A DNA stretch of 64,000 bases from Eledone cirrhosa (taxonomy: Eukaryota; Mollusca; Cephalopoda; Octopoda; Eledonidae), in the NCBI GenBank assembly GCA_964016885.1, contig OZ024747.1, forward strand, positions 60,300,837 through 60,364,836. The letters are read 5' to 3'. Under the pieces are notes generated by a model that saw nothing but the letters and a program-made list of their open reading frames with translations, was not told where the DNA came from and did no database searches. The position numbers were made by a program, and so were the translations under genes. This document shows positions 41,600-52,677 of the stretch, in pieces (position 1 is the stretch's first letter; each line of letters opens with the position of its first letter).

Positions 41600-41803
41600 T
41601 GTTGATATCAATGTTGTTGTCATCAATGTTGTTGTTATCAATGTTGTTGTTATCAATGTTGTTGTTACTGTTGTTAATAAGATCAGGTTCCTATATGTTG
41701 AAACTTTCTTGTTAATCTCTCTACCTATCACATTGACAGAGCAACATGCAACAACAACAACAAGTCATAACAAAAATAACAACAAGCAAACAAACAAAAA
41801 AAT

Positions 41804-41838
<35 letters not shown>

Positions 41839-41850
41839 AATAATATATTG
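41600..41850. repeat. 18-bp repeat and (CAA)n runs
   Basis: 'atgttgttgttatca' units at 41607-41670, then (ACA)n runs at 41748-41762 and 41808-41838. Confidence 0.8.
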
Positions 41851-41944
41851 AAAGATCAAATATATTTATTGAAACCTAAATCCAGTGATTGATTGATTGG
41901 AAGTGACTTTGATGCCACCAGATCTCAAGTTAGACCAACATTGA

Positions 41945-42520
41945 AGTTGGTTGTGGTGGTGATGTTGTTGTTGTTGTTGTTGGTGCTGGTGGTGGTGTTG
42001 TTGTTGGTGGTGGTGTTAGTGATGACAGTGGTGTTGATGGGGATGTTGTTGTTGTTGGTGCTGGTGGTGGTGTTGGTGATGAGTGGTGTTGATGGTGATG
42101 TTGTTGTTGGTGATGACAGTGGTGTTGGTGTTGTTGTTGTTGGTGGTGGTGTTGGTGATGACAGTGGTGTTGATGGTGTTGTTGTTGTTGTTGTTGATGG
42201 TGGTGATGTTGTTGTTGTTGGCAATGGTGGTGATGTTGCTGTGATGACAGTGGTGATAATGTTGTTGTTATTGGTGGTGGTGGTGGTGGTGGTGATAACA
42301 GTGGTGATGGTGGTGATAACATTGGTGTTGGTGTTGGTAATGGTGATGACAGTGGTGTTGATGGTGTTGGTGTTATTGGAGGGGGTGATGTTGGTGATGA
42401 TGGTGGTGGTGATGGTATTCAAGATGATGGTGTTGTTGGTGATGACAGTGGTGTTGTTGGTTAGGGAGATGATGGTGGTGGTGGTGGTGGTGTTATTGAT
42501 AGTGTTATTGGTGGTGTTTT
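41945..42520. repeat. (GTG/TTG/GAT)n array
   Basis: About 570 bp of 'ggtgttgatggtgatgttgttgttggtgatgacagtggtg' with a loose ~50-bp period set by the recurring GATGACAGTGGTGTTG. The opposite-strand Thr/Asn/Pro/His frames and the plus-strand Val/Leu frame are repeat translations. Confidence 0.92.
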
Positions 42521-42694
42521 ATGGATTCATGTGTTTCTCCCATTGTCATGTTGGAGGTAATATGATATAACCACAATGATGGCAGGATATAGCTCTTAAT
42601 TAATACATAATTGGTTAGCAACAACATCACAATGAAATAGGAAGCCTGTATGTTGTAGTACTGCTAGAAATACCAGCCAAATCAAATAGTGAAG

Positions 42695-43005
42695 GCATGT
42701 AGCTTTGTGGTTAGGGTATTTGGCTCTCAATCGTAAGGTTATGAGTTCAATTCCCAGCAGCACGTTGTGTCCTTGAGCAAGACACTTTATTTCTCAGCTG
42801 GAAAAAATGAGTTGTATCTGTAATTCGAATGGCCAGCGTTGTCACATTTTGTGTCACACTGATTCTCCCTGTTTATCTACATTAAGGGTACACATGTCTG
42901 TGGAATGCTCAGCCACTTGCACGATAATTTCACGAGTAGGCTGTTCCATTGATCGAATCAACGGAGTGTCAGTTTACCAGCCAAATCTCCCTCAAATTAC
43001 ATAGC
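42695..43005 (+). mobile_element. SINE family III with conserved central domain, best copy
   Basis: Box A-like 'gtagctttgtggttagggta', box B-like GGTTATGAGTTCAATTCCCA, 'gagcaagacactttatttc', then the central domain 'tgtctgtggaatgctcagccacttgcacgataatttcacg' and 'gttccattgatcgaatcaacggagtgtcag'. The 3' tail is short and not clearly delimited. Confidence 0.8.
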
Positions 43006-43084
43006 GTCATCTTAGAAAAGAACAACTCCCTAGATAAAGGGGTAATTCAGAATGCACTGTGCCTGGGAAATCAGGTGACATGGC

Positions 43085-43615
43085 CATGGATGGAACACCT
43101 TTGATGGATAGCTTTTCTTTCTATAGCTTGACTTGGATTTAAATAATGTCAACATGAGCAACAACAGCATCATCAACAATATCACAAGAGTTTACGTTTG
43201 AAAAGAATGACATAGTAAATAAAGTGATAGTACACAATGTTTACGAAAACAACTCCAGATGAGATCGGACCCAGATTTAATGGGGGGCAAAGGAGGCAAT
43301 TGCCCTGGGTTCCCTACAGTGGAGGCCCCACCAGTGACAGCTGTAAACATTTATTTGTGCCCTCAGCTGGGCTTTTTAGAATTTTTGAATTTAATACCTG
43401 TATGTATAAATTTTCAATTCCTATTACTTGCACCAAGCTAACTTTGATATGTAAAATTGGGGGCTTTGCTGTGTATTCTAACTTGTGTATGAGGGGCCTC
43501 CTAAACCTGAAGTACCTCAGGCCTCCCAAGGTCTAAATCCAACTCTGGAACAACTTTGATAGATAACTTTCCTCTCCATGGCTTGGCCTGAAGTTAAATA
43601 ACATCAACACTTTTA
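43085..43615. repeat. ~70-bp direct repeats flanking the hAT-like MITE
   Basis: 43087-43160 ('ggaacacctttgatggatagctttt') and 43549-43612 ('ggaacaactttgatagataacttt') are imperfect copies, with the MITE at 43269 between. Confidence 0.55.
43269..43548 (+). mobile_element. hAT-like MITE, 'GGCCC' family
   Basis: 'cccagatttaatggggggcaaaggaggcaattgccctggg' to 'cctcccaaggtctaaatccaactctgg'. Termini are imperfect inverted repeats, and the interior is shared with 2067, 13618 and 50697. Confidence 0.75.
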
Positions 43616-43619
43616 CACA

Positions 43620-43815
43620 AATACACTGATTCTCATTTTCTCTCTCACTTTCTCTCTTTGACTCTCTCTCTCTCTCACACACACCTTGACTCACCACACT
43701 CACATTCTCTCTCTCTTTCCCTCTTTCACACAACTTAACCCACTCTATTTTCACCCTCTGCCCTCTCTCTCTCCCTTCCCCACTCTCTCTATTTCCTTCC
43801 CTTTCACTCTTTTTG

Positions 43816-43846
<31 letters not shown>

Positions 43847-43995
43847 TACATACACACCGCCATCATCATCATCACCCCACTCCATTTTCACCCTCTGCCC
43901 TCTCTCTCTCTCCCTTCCCCACTCTCTCTATTTCTATCCCTTTCACTCTTTTTGTCTCTCTCTCTCTCTCACACACACACACCGCCATCATCATC
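43620..43995. repeat. (CT)n-rich tract with a ~130-bp tandem duplication
   Basis: 'actc.attttcaccctctgccctctctctctc' through 'cccttccccactctctctatttc' and 'tttcactctttttgtctctc' occurs at about 43741-43848 and again at 43870-43980, each ending in (CA)n and CCGCCATCATCATC. The plus- and minus-strand frames are repeat translations. Confidence 0.85.
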
Positions 43996-44094
43996 ATCAT
44001 CACCATCAAGGGTCACCAAAAAACTGTAAAGTGCAGTATTTGTAAATGAGTGTGAAAGTCATTAATTGTGCTGTTCATAGTGAGTGTAAGGTAT

Positions 44095-44175
44095 AAAGTG
44101 AGGGTGGAGTAAGTGAGGGTGGAGTAAGTGAGGGTGGAGTAAGTGAGGGTGGAGTAAGTGAGGGTGGAGTAAGAG
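44095..44175. repeat. 15-bp minisatellite (AGTGAGGGTGGAGTA), five copies
   Basis: Five near-identical units of AGTGAGGGTGGAGTA. Confidence 0.95.
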
Positions 44176-44179
44176 ATAT

Positions 44180-44580
44180 TTCTGTATAAATATTGTTGCG
44201 GTAATATTAAATTTATGATTCAGCCTAGGTTTAGAAAGAACTTTCTTAATGGCTAATATTAATAATAATATCAAACATACCTATTTTTCACCAACATAAA
44301 CAACAATAGAAAATTATTTAAAAGTCTTTAATTAATCTAATACTGCATTAATTATAATGTATTATTTTTACCATTATTTAATATTTAATTTTTAGCTCTC
44401 AAAGAACAAGAATAAATAAAAAAGAAACAGGTCAAGACAGAGAAAAAGAGTTCATTTGAAGTGATTTCTTTACCAGGTTGATTGTCTTCAGAACAGCTTA
44501 CATTAAATTCCATACAAGATTATGATATCAGAGGTTAGCATTTGATTTCAAGATGAAGAATTCATAATATCATGTATGAA
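44180..44580. other. AT-rich non-coding DNA, nothing recognised
   Basis: No recognised element. Confidence 0.45.
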
Positions 44581-44584
44581 ATAA

Positions 44585-45345
44585 TTAGTGTGTGTGTAGG
44601 TATGTGTAGGTGTGTGTAGGTGCTTCTGTGTGCGTGTGTGTGAAAATGTGTAGGTACGTGTGTAGGTGTGTGTAGGTGCTTCTGTGTGCGTGTGTGTGAA
44701 AATGTGTATGTGTGTAGGTACCTGTGTAGGTGTGTGTAGGTGCTTCTGTGTGCGTGTGTGTGAAAATGTGTATGTGTGTAGGTACCTGTGTAGGTGTGTG
44801 TAGGTGCTTCTGTGTGTGTGTGTGTGAAAATGTGTATGTGTGTAGGTACCTGTGTAGGTGTGTGTAAGTGCTTCTGTGTGCGTGTGTGTGAAAATGTGTA
44901 TGTGTGTAGGTACCTGTGTAGGTGTGTGTAGGTGCTTCTGTGTGCGTGTGTGTGAAAATGTGTATGTGTGTAGGTGTGTGTAGGTGCTTCTGTGTGTGTG
45001 TGTGTGAAAATGTGTATGTGTGTAGGTACCTGTGTAGGTGTGTGTAAGTGCTTCTGTGTGCGTGTGTGTGAAAATGTGTATGTGTGTAGGTCCTTTTGTG
45101 TGCATGTGTGTGAAAATGTGTATGTGTGTAGGTACCTGTGTAGGTGTGTGTAGGTGCTTTGTGTGCGTGTGTAGGTACCTGTGTAGGTGTGTGTATGTGT
45201 GTGTAGGTGCTTCTGTGTGCGTGTGTGTGAAAATGTGTATGTGTGTAGGTACCTGTGTAGGTGTGTGTGTGTGCCTGTGTGTGTAGGTGCCTGTATATGT
45301 GTCTGTGTGTGTGGGGGGGGGGTGAACTAATTAGTGTGTGTGTGT
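44585..45345. repeat. ~64-bp GT-rich minisatellite
   Basis: About ten units of 'gtgtgtaggtacctgtgtag', 'gtgtgtgtaggtgcttctgtgtgcgtgtgtgtgaaaatgtgta', with 'gaaaatgtgta' landmarks about 64 bp apart. The minus-strand His/Thr/Tyr frames of up to 422 aa are repeat translations. Confidence 0.92.
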
Positions 45346-45385
45346 GCATGTGTATGAGAATGTGTGTGTGTGTGGATTTGAAATA

Positions 45386-45425
<40 letters not shown>

Positions 45426-45800
45426 CTGTGTGTGAGAATGTATGTGTGTGGTGGGTTTGAAAAAATTACACTGTGTGTGTGTGTGTGTATGTGTGTCATT
45501 ATGTGAGTGTGTATGATGTGTGAGTGTATGTGTAAGAATGTGAAAGTAAATATGAATGTGTGAGTACATGCATGAGTGTGTGTGTGAATGTGTATGTATG
45601 ATGTGTAAGTGTGAGAGTATATGAGAGTAAGTATGAGAATGTAAGAGTATATATGAATATGGGAGAGCTTGCATGAGTGTGTGTGTGTGTGAGAATGAGT
45701 GTATATATGAATGTGAGTGTATGAATGTGTGTGTGTGTGTGTGAGAGACTGTGAGAGTATATATATATATATGAATGTGTGAATGCATGAGTGTGTGTGA
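45346..45800. repeat. Degenerate (TG)n tract
   Basis: TGTG runs with GAATGTG and AGAGTA variants. No clear period. Confidence 0.85.
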
Positions 45801-45814
45801 ATGTGTGAGAGTGG

Positions 45815-46775
45815 GAGAGAGAGATTCTTCAGAAGAGAGAGAGAGAGAGACAAATTTCATAAGAAAGAGAGAGAGATTTCATAAGAAAGAGAGAGAGAGA
45901 GATTCTTCATAAGAAAGAGAGAGAGAGAGACAAATTTCATAAGAAAGAGAGAGAGAGAGAGAGATTCTTCATAAGAAAGAGAGAGAGAGAGACAGACTTC
46001 ATAAGAAAGAGAGAGAGAGAGATTTCATAAGAAAGAGAGAGAGAGAGATTCTTCATAAGAAAGAGAGAGAGAGAGACAGATTTCATAAGAAAGAGAGAGA
46101 GAGAGATTTCATAAGAAAGAGAGAGAGAGAGAGGTTCTTCATAAGAAAGAGAGAGAGAGAGACAAATTTCATAAGAAAGAGAGAGAGAGAGAGATTCTTC
46201 ATAAGAAAGAGAGAGAGAGAGACAGACTTCATAAGAAAGAGAGAGAGAGAGATTTCATAAGAAAGAGAGAGAGAGAGATTCTTCATAAGAAAGAGAGAGA
46301 GAGAGACAGATTTCATTAGAAAGAGAGAGAGAGATTTCATAAGAAAGAGAGAGAGAGAGGTTCTTCATAAGAAAGAGAGAGAGAGAGACAAATTTCATAA
46401 GAAAGAGAGAGAGAGAGAGATTCTTCATAAGAAAGAGAGAGAGAGAGACAGACTTCATAAGAAAGAGAGAGAGAGAGAGATTTCATAAGAAAGAGAGAGA
46501 GAGAGATTCTTCATAAGAAAGAGAGAGAGAGAGACAGATTTCATAAGAAAGAGAGAGAGAGAGAGATTTCATAAGAAAGAGAGAGAGAGAGGTTCTTCAT
46601 AAGAAAGAGAGAGAGAGAGAAACAGATTTCATAAGAAAGAGAGAGAGAGAGAGATTTCATAAGAAAGAGAGAGAGACAGTGTGAGAGATTCTTTATAAGA
46701 GAGAGAGAGAGAGACAGACAGAGTTCATAAGAAAGAGAGAGAGAGAGAGAGAGAGGTTCTTCATAAGAAAGAGAG
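45815..46775. repeat. 'TTCATAAGAAAGAGAGAGAGA' minisatellite with ~230-bp higher-order unit
   Basis: A basic unit of 27-36 bp (TTCATAAGAAAGAGAGAGAG plus a linker). Linker variants recur in fixed order: 'gacaaatttc' near 45931, 46163 and 46389, and 'gaggttcttc' near 46131, 46358 and 46590. The higher-order period is therefore about 226-232 bp. Confidence 0.9.
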
Positions 46776-46789
46776 CCTGGTTATATATA

Positions 46790-47210
46790 TTTCATGGTTG
46801 CTTGCTGTTGTGATGGCACTTTGGGTTTATATATTGCAGCAGGGTTAAAGAGCAGCCGATTAGTTGCGAAATCTTAACGAAGATAAAAAGGAGGGGAGGG
46901 GGTGAAATACTTGTCAGAAATTAATCAATATTTATGGTGAAGATTATTATGGTAATTAAAAGACAAATACAAGTGAAGAGAGTGTGTTGTGGTAATGGGT
47001 TTAGATATGGCATAAATGACACAGGATGACAATCAACTGTAACGAGGAGATTTCATTAATTACCTACCTATCTGCGAAAAATAGCTTTGCAGATTCACAG
47101 GAACAATATCACCGTCATCATAGAAGATGAAGAGTTTGTAATTATCAGAAAGTGAAAACTGGAGATTAGGTGACAAGGAAATAATAATAATAATAACAAC
47201 AACAACAACA
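46790..47210. other. Unassigned single-copy-looking DNA
   Basis: No repeat family or frame recognised, except (AAT)n(AAC)n at 47178-47220, the tail of the next antisense SINE. Confidence 0.45.
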
Positions 47211-47218
47211 ACAACAAC

Positions 47219-47404
47219 AACTGTTTCTACTTTTGGCACAAGGCCAGCAAATATCCACTGCATTACTGGTACTTTATTTTATCGACCTCGTAAGGATGAA
47301 AGGCAAAGTTAACCTTGACAGGATTTGAACTCAGACCATAAAGGGCCGTAACTCTGTGCTGCAAACCATGGCGTCCGACCCTCCACCGATACTGCCAATC
47401 CAAA
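47219..47404 (-). mobile_element. SINE family I, antisense, full length
   Basis: 'tgtttctacttttggcacaagg' to 'gaccctccaccgatactgccaatcc', preceded by an (AAC)n/(AAT)n tail. Confidence 0.88.
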
Positions 47405-47436
47405 TAATAATAATAATTATTATTATTATTTCTACT

Positions 47437-47613
47437 ATGAGGATTGGCAGTATCAGGAGAGGGTCGGCCGTCATGCTTTCCAGCACAGAGTCACGACCCT
47501 TTACGATCTGAGTTGAAATCCTGCTGAGATTAACTTTACCTTTCATCCTTACGGGGTCGATAAAATAAAGTACCAGTAATTGCTGGCCTTGTGCCAAAAG
47601 TAGAAACAATTAT
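47437..47613 (+). mobile_element. SINE family I, plus strand
   Basis: 'gaggattggcagtatcaggagaggg', box B-like GAGTTGAAATCCTGCTGAG, tail 'aaaagtagaaacaattattat'. It is head-to-head with the previous copy. Confidence 0.88.
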
Positions 47614-47614
47614 T

Positions 47615-47766
47615 ATTTCTACTGTACGCACAAGGCCAGCAATTTGGGGGAGGGGGGGAAAAGTCAATCAAATCGACCCCAGTACATTACTGGTACTTTA
47701 TTTTATCAACCCTGTATGGATGAAAGGCAAAGTTGACCGCGGCGAGATTTGAACTCAGACCATAAA
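47615..47766 (-). mobile_element. SINE family I, antisense, truncated, long-body variant
   Basis: Carries the 'ggggaaaagtcaatcaaatcgaccccag' insertion also seen at 18178. It stops at 'gaactcagaccataa', where the next SINE's tail begins. Confidence 0.85.
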
Positions 47767-47778
47767 TAATAATAATAA

Positions 47779-47968
47779 TTGTTTCTACTTTTGGCACAAG
47801 GCCAGCAATTACCCAGTGCATTACTGGTACTTTATTTTATTGACCCTGTAAGGATGAAAGGCAAAGTTAACCTCTACGGGATTTGAACTCAGATCGTAAA
47901 GGGACGTAACTCTTTGCGTCAAGCATGGCATCCGACCCTCTACCGATACTGCCAATCCACCGCCCTAC
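47779..47968 (-). mobile_element. SINE family I, antisense, full length
   Basis: 'gtttctacttttggcacaagg' to 'gccaatccaccgccct'. Its (ATA)n tail (47764-47778) abuts the preceding copy, and its head abuts the minisatellite at 47969. Confidence 0.88.
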
Positions 47969-48905
47969 ACATTGTATATAATAATAATTGGTGTATATAA
48001 TAATTGTATTGTATATAATAATAATTGTTGTATATAATAATTGTATTGTATATAATAATAATTGTTGTATTTAATAATTGTATTGTATATAATAATAATT
48101 GTTGTATTTAATAATTGTATTGTATATAATAATAATGTTGTATATAATAATTGTATTGTATATAATAATAATTGTTGTATTTAATAATTGTATTTTATAT
48201 AATAATAATGTCGTATATAATAATTGTATTGTATATAATAATAATGTTGTATATAATAATTGTATTGTATATAATAATAATTGTTGTATTTAATAATTGT
48301 ATTGTATATAATAATAATTGTTGTATATAATAATTGTATTGTATATAATAATAATTGTTGTATTTAATAATTGTATTGTATATAATAATAATTGTTGTAT
48401 TTAATAATTGTATTGTATATAATAATAATTGGTGTATATAATAATTGTATTGTATATAATAATAATTGTTGTATTTAATAATTGTATTGTATATAATAAT
48501 AATGTTGTATTTAATAATTGTATTGTATATAATAATAATGTTGTATATAATAATTGTATTGTATATAATAATAATTGTTGTATTTAATAATTGTATTGTA
48601 TATAATAATAATTGTTGTATTTAATAATTGTATTGTATATAATAATAATGTTGTATATAATAATTGTATTGTATATAATAATAATTGTTGTATTTAATAA
48701 TTGTATTTTATATAATAATAATGTCGTATATAATAATTGTATTGTATATAATAATAATGTTGTATATAATAATTGTATTGTATATAATAATAATTGTTGT
48801 ATTTAATAATTGTATTGTATATAATAATAATTGGTGTATATAATAATTGTATTGTATATAATAATAATTGTTGTATATAATAATTGTATTGTATATAATA
48901 ATAAT
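47969..48905. repeat. 37-bp AT-rich minisatellite with a 513-bp higher-order unit
   Basis: About 25 units of 'attgttgtatttaataattg', 'tattgtatataataata'. The private variants TATTTTATAT and GTCGTATA occur at 48191 and again at 48704, exactly 513 bp apart, inside an otherwise identical block. The array lies between the head of one SINE I and the 3' tail of another (48906), so it probably grew from a SINE (ATA)n tail. Confidence 0.92.
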
Positions 48906-48978
48906 TGTTTCTACTTTAGGCACAAGGGAAGGGAAGGGGGTGGTTATTAAATCGACCCCTAGTACATTACTGGTACTT
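48906..48978 (-). mobile_element. SINE family I, antisense fragment
   Basis: 'gtttctactttaggcacaaggg', the long-body variant 'gtggttattaaatcgacccctag', then it stops at 'actggtactttagt'. Confidence 0.8.
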
Positions 48979-49400
48979 TAGTGGTTGTGTTTTATGGAAC
49001 CAGATCCAGTTTTGGGGGCCAGATTAGCATGGAAAGGGTTACTAGTAAAGACTCAGTAATAGAGCCAAAGTGTTGATTGTATAAAATACCTTATTAGATG
49101 TGCAGCCATGGAAATAAGAGATTCCACAAGATGGCAGCCAATAGAAACTTGATAGTAAAATGAGGGAAAGAAGGAGGAGAAAAATAGATTTAGTAATGAT
49201 GAGAAAATGATCATTAGAGAAGTAATGCTGATCTCATCAGGGAGGCAATTGTCTTCTCAGTAGTAAACAACATAGTTTCCACTTGAATAGATTCTCTAAT
49301 AAACACCTGCTGTATACTAACGGCTTAGATGGATCAGCAAATTAAGGTAGACATAGACTTAATGATTGAACCAGATAGTTTTTTTATAAACAAGATCATA
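48979..49400. other. Non-coding DNA, nothing recognised
   Basis: No recognised repeat or frame. Confidence 0.4.
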
Positions 49401-49439
49401 TTATATTACCAATGGGATGTATATTTGTGTATCTGTGTG

Positions 49440-49452
49440 TGTGTATATCTGT

Positions 49453-49529
<77 letters not shown>

Positions 49530-49623
49530 CATACATATATATACACACACATATATATATATGTATATATGTATTTATTCATGCACATGCACATACACAT
49601 ACACACACATGCACGCACATATA

Positions 49624-49672
<49 letters not shown>

Positions 49673-49676
49673 TTAT

Positions 49677-49717
<41 letters not shown>

Positions 49718-49730
49718 TACACACTCACAT
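49440..49730. repeat. (TA)n/(CA)n microsatellite block
   Basis: Long TA runs with ACACAC and GCACAT spacers. Frames on both strands are repeat translations. Confidence 0.92.
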
Positions 49731-49920
49731 ACATGTACATGAAGCTCATGTGTACCATGTATCTATATTCTGTGTATGATATATGATGACATATAACTCC
49801 CTGTCACATATGTACATGGTGTGTGTGTCTGTATTATATCTAATTATATCATGTCATATGACAATAGACATATAAGTGAAACGGAGGTATAGGAACAGTT
49901 ATCTATTTATTTTACTAATG

Positions 49921-50252
49921 TAAGGCACATGGCTTAGTGGTTAGAGCATTGGCCTTGCAATCAAAAGGTTGTGAGTTCAATTCTCAGACTGGGTGATGTG
50001 TTGTTTCCTTGAGCAAGACACTTTATTTCACATTGCTCCAGTTTACTCAGCTGTAGAAATGACTGGGGTCCCTATCATTCCACTGCAAAGTGGTCGTGGA
50101 GGTGCCACGGCAAAAAAGCACCCAGCACTCACTGTAAATGAGGTTGGTGTTAGGAAGGGCATCCAGCTGTAGAAATTAAGCCAGAATCAGTTCCCGTCCC
50201 ACTCTTGCAAGCAGGGAAAAGCGGACGTAAAATGAAATGAAATGAAATGAAT
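49921..50252 (+). mobile_element. tRNA-derived SINE family II with LINE-like 3' tail, second copy
   Basis: 'ggcttagtggttagagcatt' (box A-like) and GGTTGTGAGTTCAATTC (box B-like). The body matches 7491-7830 with a short deletion ('gaaatgactgggg'). It ends 'cccactcttgcaagcaggg', 'aaaagcggacgtaaaatg' and (AAATG)n. The tail is closer to the LINE A end than that of the first copy. Confidence 0.88.
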
Positions 50253-50439
50253 GTCTTCAAACAGATAAGATATTGGTTTCAATACTGAGGTAGGGCCATG
50301 TTTTTCATAAGGCTGACATGGCTGAGGTATTGGGGCCCCACAGGGTCTAAGGGATCTGTCAATTCTTTTGGCTATAGTGACTGTAGTAGTGTGAACAATT
50401 TAAATGCCAAATTATTTGAAAGCCTTGGGATCTGACTAT

Positions 50440-51010
50440 GGGTTCATATGGTCAGACACTAGTTAGTCATCAGTCAGTTGTTGTTCAATCATAAGTCAGT
50501 CATCAGTCAGTCACTAGTGATAGTTGGTCAGTCATTAGTCATCATTGGTCATTGTTGGTTAGTCATAGGTCAGTTGCTAGTGATCATTGGTCAGTCATCA
50601 CTCATTAGTCACCATTGGTCAGTCACAAGCCAGTTGTTGGTCAGTTATTAGTCATCGTTGGTCTGTTGTTGGTTAGTCATTAGTCATCGTTGGTCTCAGG
50701 GTTGGATTTAGACCTTGGGGGGCTTAGGGCACTTCAGGTTTGGGAGGACCCCTCATACACAAAAAATTAGAAAGCACAGCAAATCCCCCAATTTTACATA
50801 TCAAGGTTAGCAGGTGTTAAATTAAAAAAATGTAACCATCCTAAAACTAAAAAGCTCAGCTGAGAGCACAAATAAATTACTATGACCATCACTGGTGGGG
50901 CCCCCACTGCAGGGGCCCAGGACAATTGCCCTCTTTGCCCCCCCATTACATCTGACCCTGGCTGGTCAGTGGCTGCTCTGTCATTAATCAGTCATCGTTG
51001 GTCAGTTGTT
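50440..51010. repeat. Degenerate 'GTCATCGTTGGTCAGTT' repeat split by a MITE
   Basis: A loose ~20-40 bp unit of AGTCATTAGTCAT / GTTGGTCAGTTGTTGGTCAG. The array is interrupted at 50697-50960 by a hAT-like MITE and resumes after it ('gctggtcagtggctgctctg'). Confidence 0.75.
50697..50960 (-). mobile_element. hAT-like MITE, 'GGCCC' family, with probable 8-bp TSD
   Basis: CAGGGTTGGATTTAGACCTT at the left and TTACATCTGACCCTG at the right. The flanking 8-mers GTTGGTCT and GCTGGTCA agree at six of eight positions, as expected for a hAT 8-bp duplication, although the repeat background weakens this. Reverse orientation to the other three copies. Confidence 0.78.
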
Positions 51011-51294
51011 CAACAGTTATAAGATGTGAAACAATACAGAAATTGTCACGAAACAACACATTCATCCCTAACTCTTTATTACTGAACTGTCCTCTTCTTT
51101 TGTCTTTCATTTCCAAGATAATACTTCAGTTTTCCCTATTTAAAGAAATATTAATTAAATTCATTAATTTAATTTAATAAGAGGATCTGAAGATTAATTA
51201 TTGAACTAATTAAGTGTAAAGCTTATTATGACCTGAAGAATTTATAGCTTTTGGCTCTCCTATTACATATATGTGTATGGGCTACACACACAGA

Positions 51295-51295
51295 C

Positions 51296-51361
<66 letters not shown>

Positions 51362-51362
51362 C
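51295..51362. repeat. (TA)n(GT)n microsatellite
   Basis: About 55 bp of uninterrupted GT preceded by a short TA run. Confidence 0.95.
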
Positions 51363-52515
51363 TGTATGTATATATACACACGCACTTAGACATCAAAATG
51401 ATTGTTATTTTGACAGCTGATCAAGTGAGTGTGTCATAGTGTATGCTGTAAATATAGTGTGTTAGTAGTGTGTGTGCATGCATTTGCTTGGTAGGTTCCA
51501 TGTTTAAATTGTGTGTGAATCCTGGAAGAAAACTGCTAGGCTTCTCTCTATAATACTTCGAATTGACAGGTGTATGTGGCATAATCATACTTAGGTCACA
51601 TTTGACAAAGCTATGAAATTAAATTTCAGGAAACCCTGGTTTCTTTTTGTTATGTTTTACAAATATTGAAGCTATTTTGTCTATTTTATTTATTGTCACA
51701 TTAGAAGCCAGATATTATTTTGAGTCCATTAACGACATCATCGAGGAGTAGAGAAATATAATCTAGCATACAAATTAAGACACCATCTGAGAAGTTGATT
51801 TATTGACACCTACAAATATTGTAGAAATTTCTTCCGTGGCCTAATAGTCCTTGCTTTTTCCTTCCTTTTCATCTCATTTATGGCATTTATAGTCCTTTCC
51901 TCTACTTTCCCACACAGCCAGATTTGCCCTTCTTTACCCCTTCCACTTTTTGTTAATTACTTAATTTTGTTTTTATAGATTTTTCTTCATATTTACATCA
52001 TTGTATAACTTATTGTTGTAAATATAGTTGACATAATATGTTTATGTATAACAGATAACAAAATATTTCCATCATTGTATAACTTCTTTTTGTAAAATAT
52101 AGTTGACATAATGTTTATGTATACTTGATTAAATACAACCCTCAATATGTCCAATATATCGAACTTTAAAGTTGTTATCTATGACCTGAATAATTAACAC
52201 CCCAATATGTCCAAATACTTAACTCTAAGTAGAGGTAGCTACTGTGGGTGGTATAATTCTCTGTTGTAAGTAAGGGAATCACTGACTAGATTTATTGGTT
52301 TGTAGTTGGGAGTTGAATTGACACACAAGAAATAACTGCAATAAACTAACATCCTATTCAGGGGGATCTGACATCCACTTCATGGTACAGGAGTTACTGA
52401 CAAACACAGACTTTATGGTGTTTGTGATTAAAAGACATGAGAAGTGAATAAAACAGTATGGTAATGATAATATTCAGGTCTTTATATTCCATGTATATAA
52501 CTCATGAGTTGGTAG
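51363..52515. other. Non-coding DNA with a ~73-bp tandem duplication
   Basis: 'catcattgtataactt.ttgttgtaaatatagttgacataat' occurs at about 51997 and 52070. Nothing else recognised. Confidence 0.45.
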
Positions 52516-52523
52516 GTCTAGAG

Positions 52524-52669
52524 CAGTCATGAGCAAATTGCAACCAATTTGGCTTTCTGAATGGCATGCATAATTAAAAATTACCTTGAACTATTTTAAA
52601 AATGTGGCCCACCTTGTGATGAGCCATATCTTATGTGACTCACTGCTCATAAAAGATTGCCCATGTTTG
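52524..52669 (+). mobile_element. hAT-like MITE X
   Basis: 146 bp. Termini CAGTCATGAGCAA and TTGCCCATGTTTG pair at about 10 of 13 positions. The 8-mer GTCTAGAG stands on both sides (52516-52523 and 52670-52677). The interior 'tttctgaatggcatgc' and 'ccaccttgtgatgagccatat' recurs reversed at 55034-55172. Confidence 0.82.
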
Positions 52670-52677
52670 GTCTAGAG

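Noticed and set aside
44548..45860. 422-aa His/Thr-rich minus-strand frame
   Set aside because: GT-rich minisatellite. The composition follows the CACACA and CATAC complements.
47969..48905. CRISPR-like regular direct repeats (also 17.2 kb, 59.7 kb, 62.8 kb)
   Set aside because: Units are contiguous, without unique spacers, in an animal genome. They are ordinary minisatellites.
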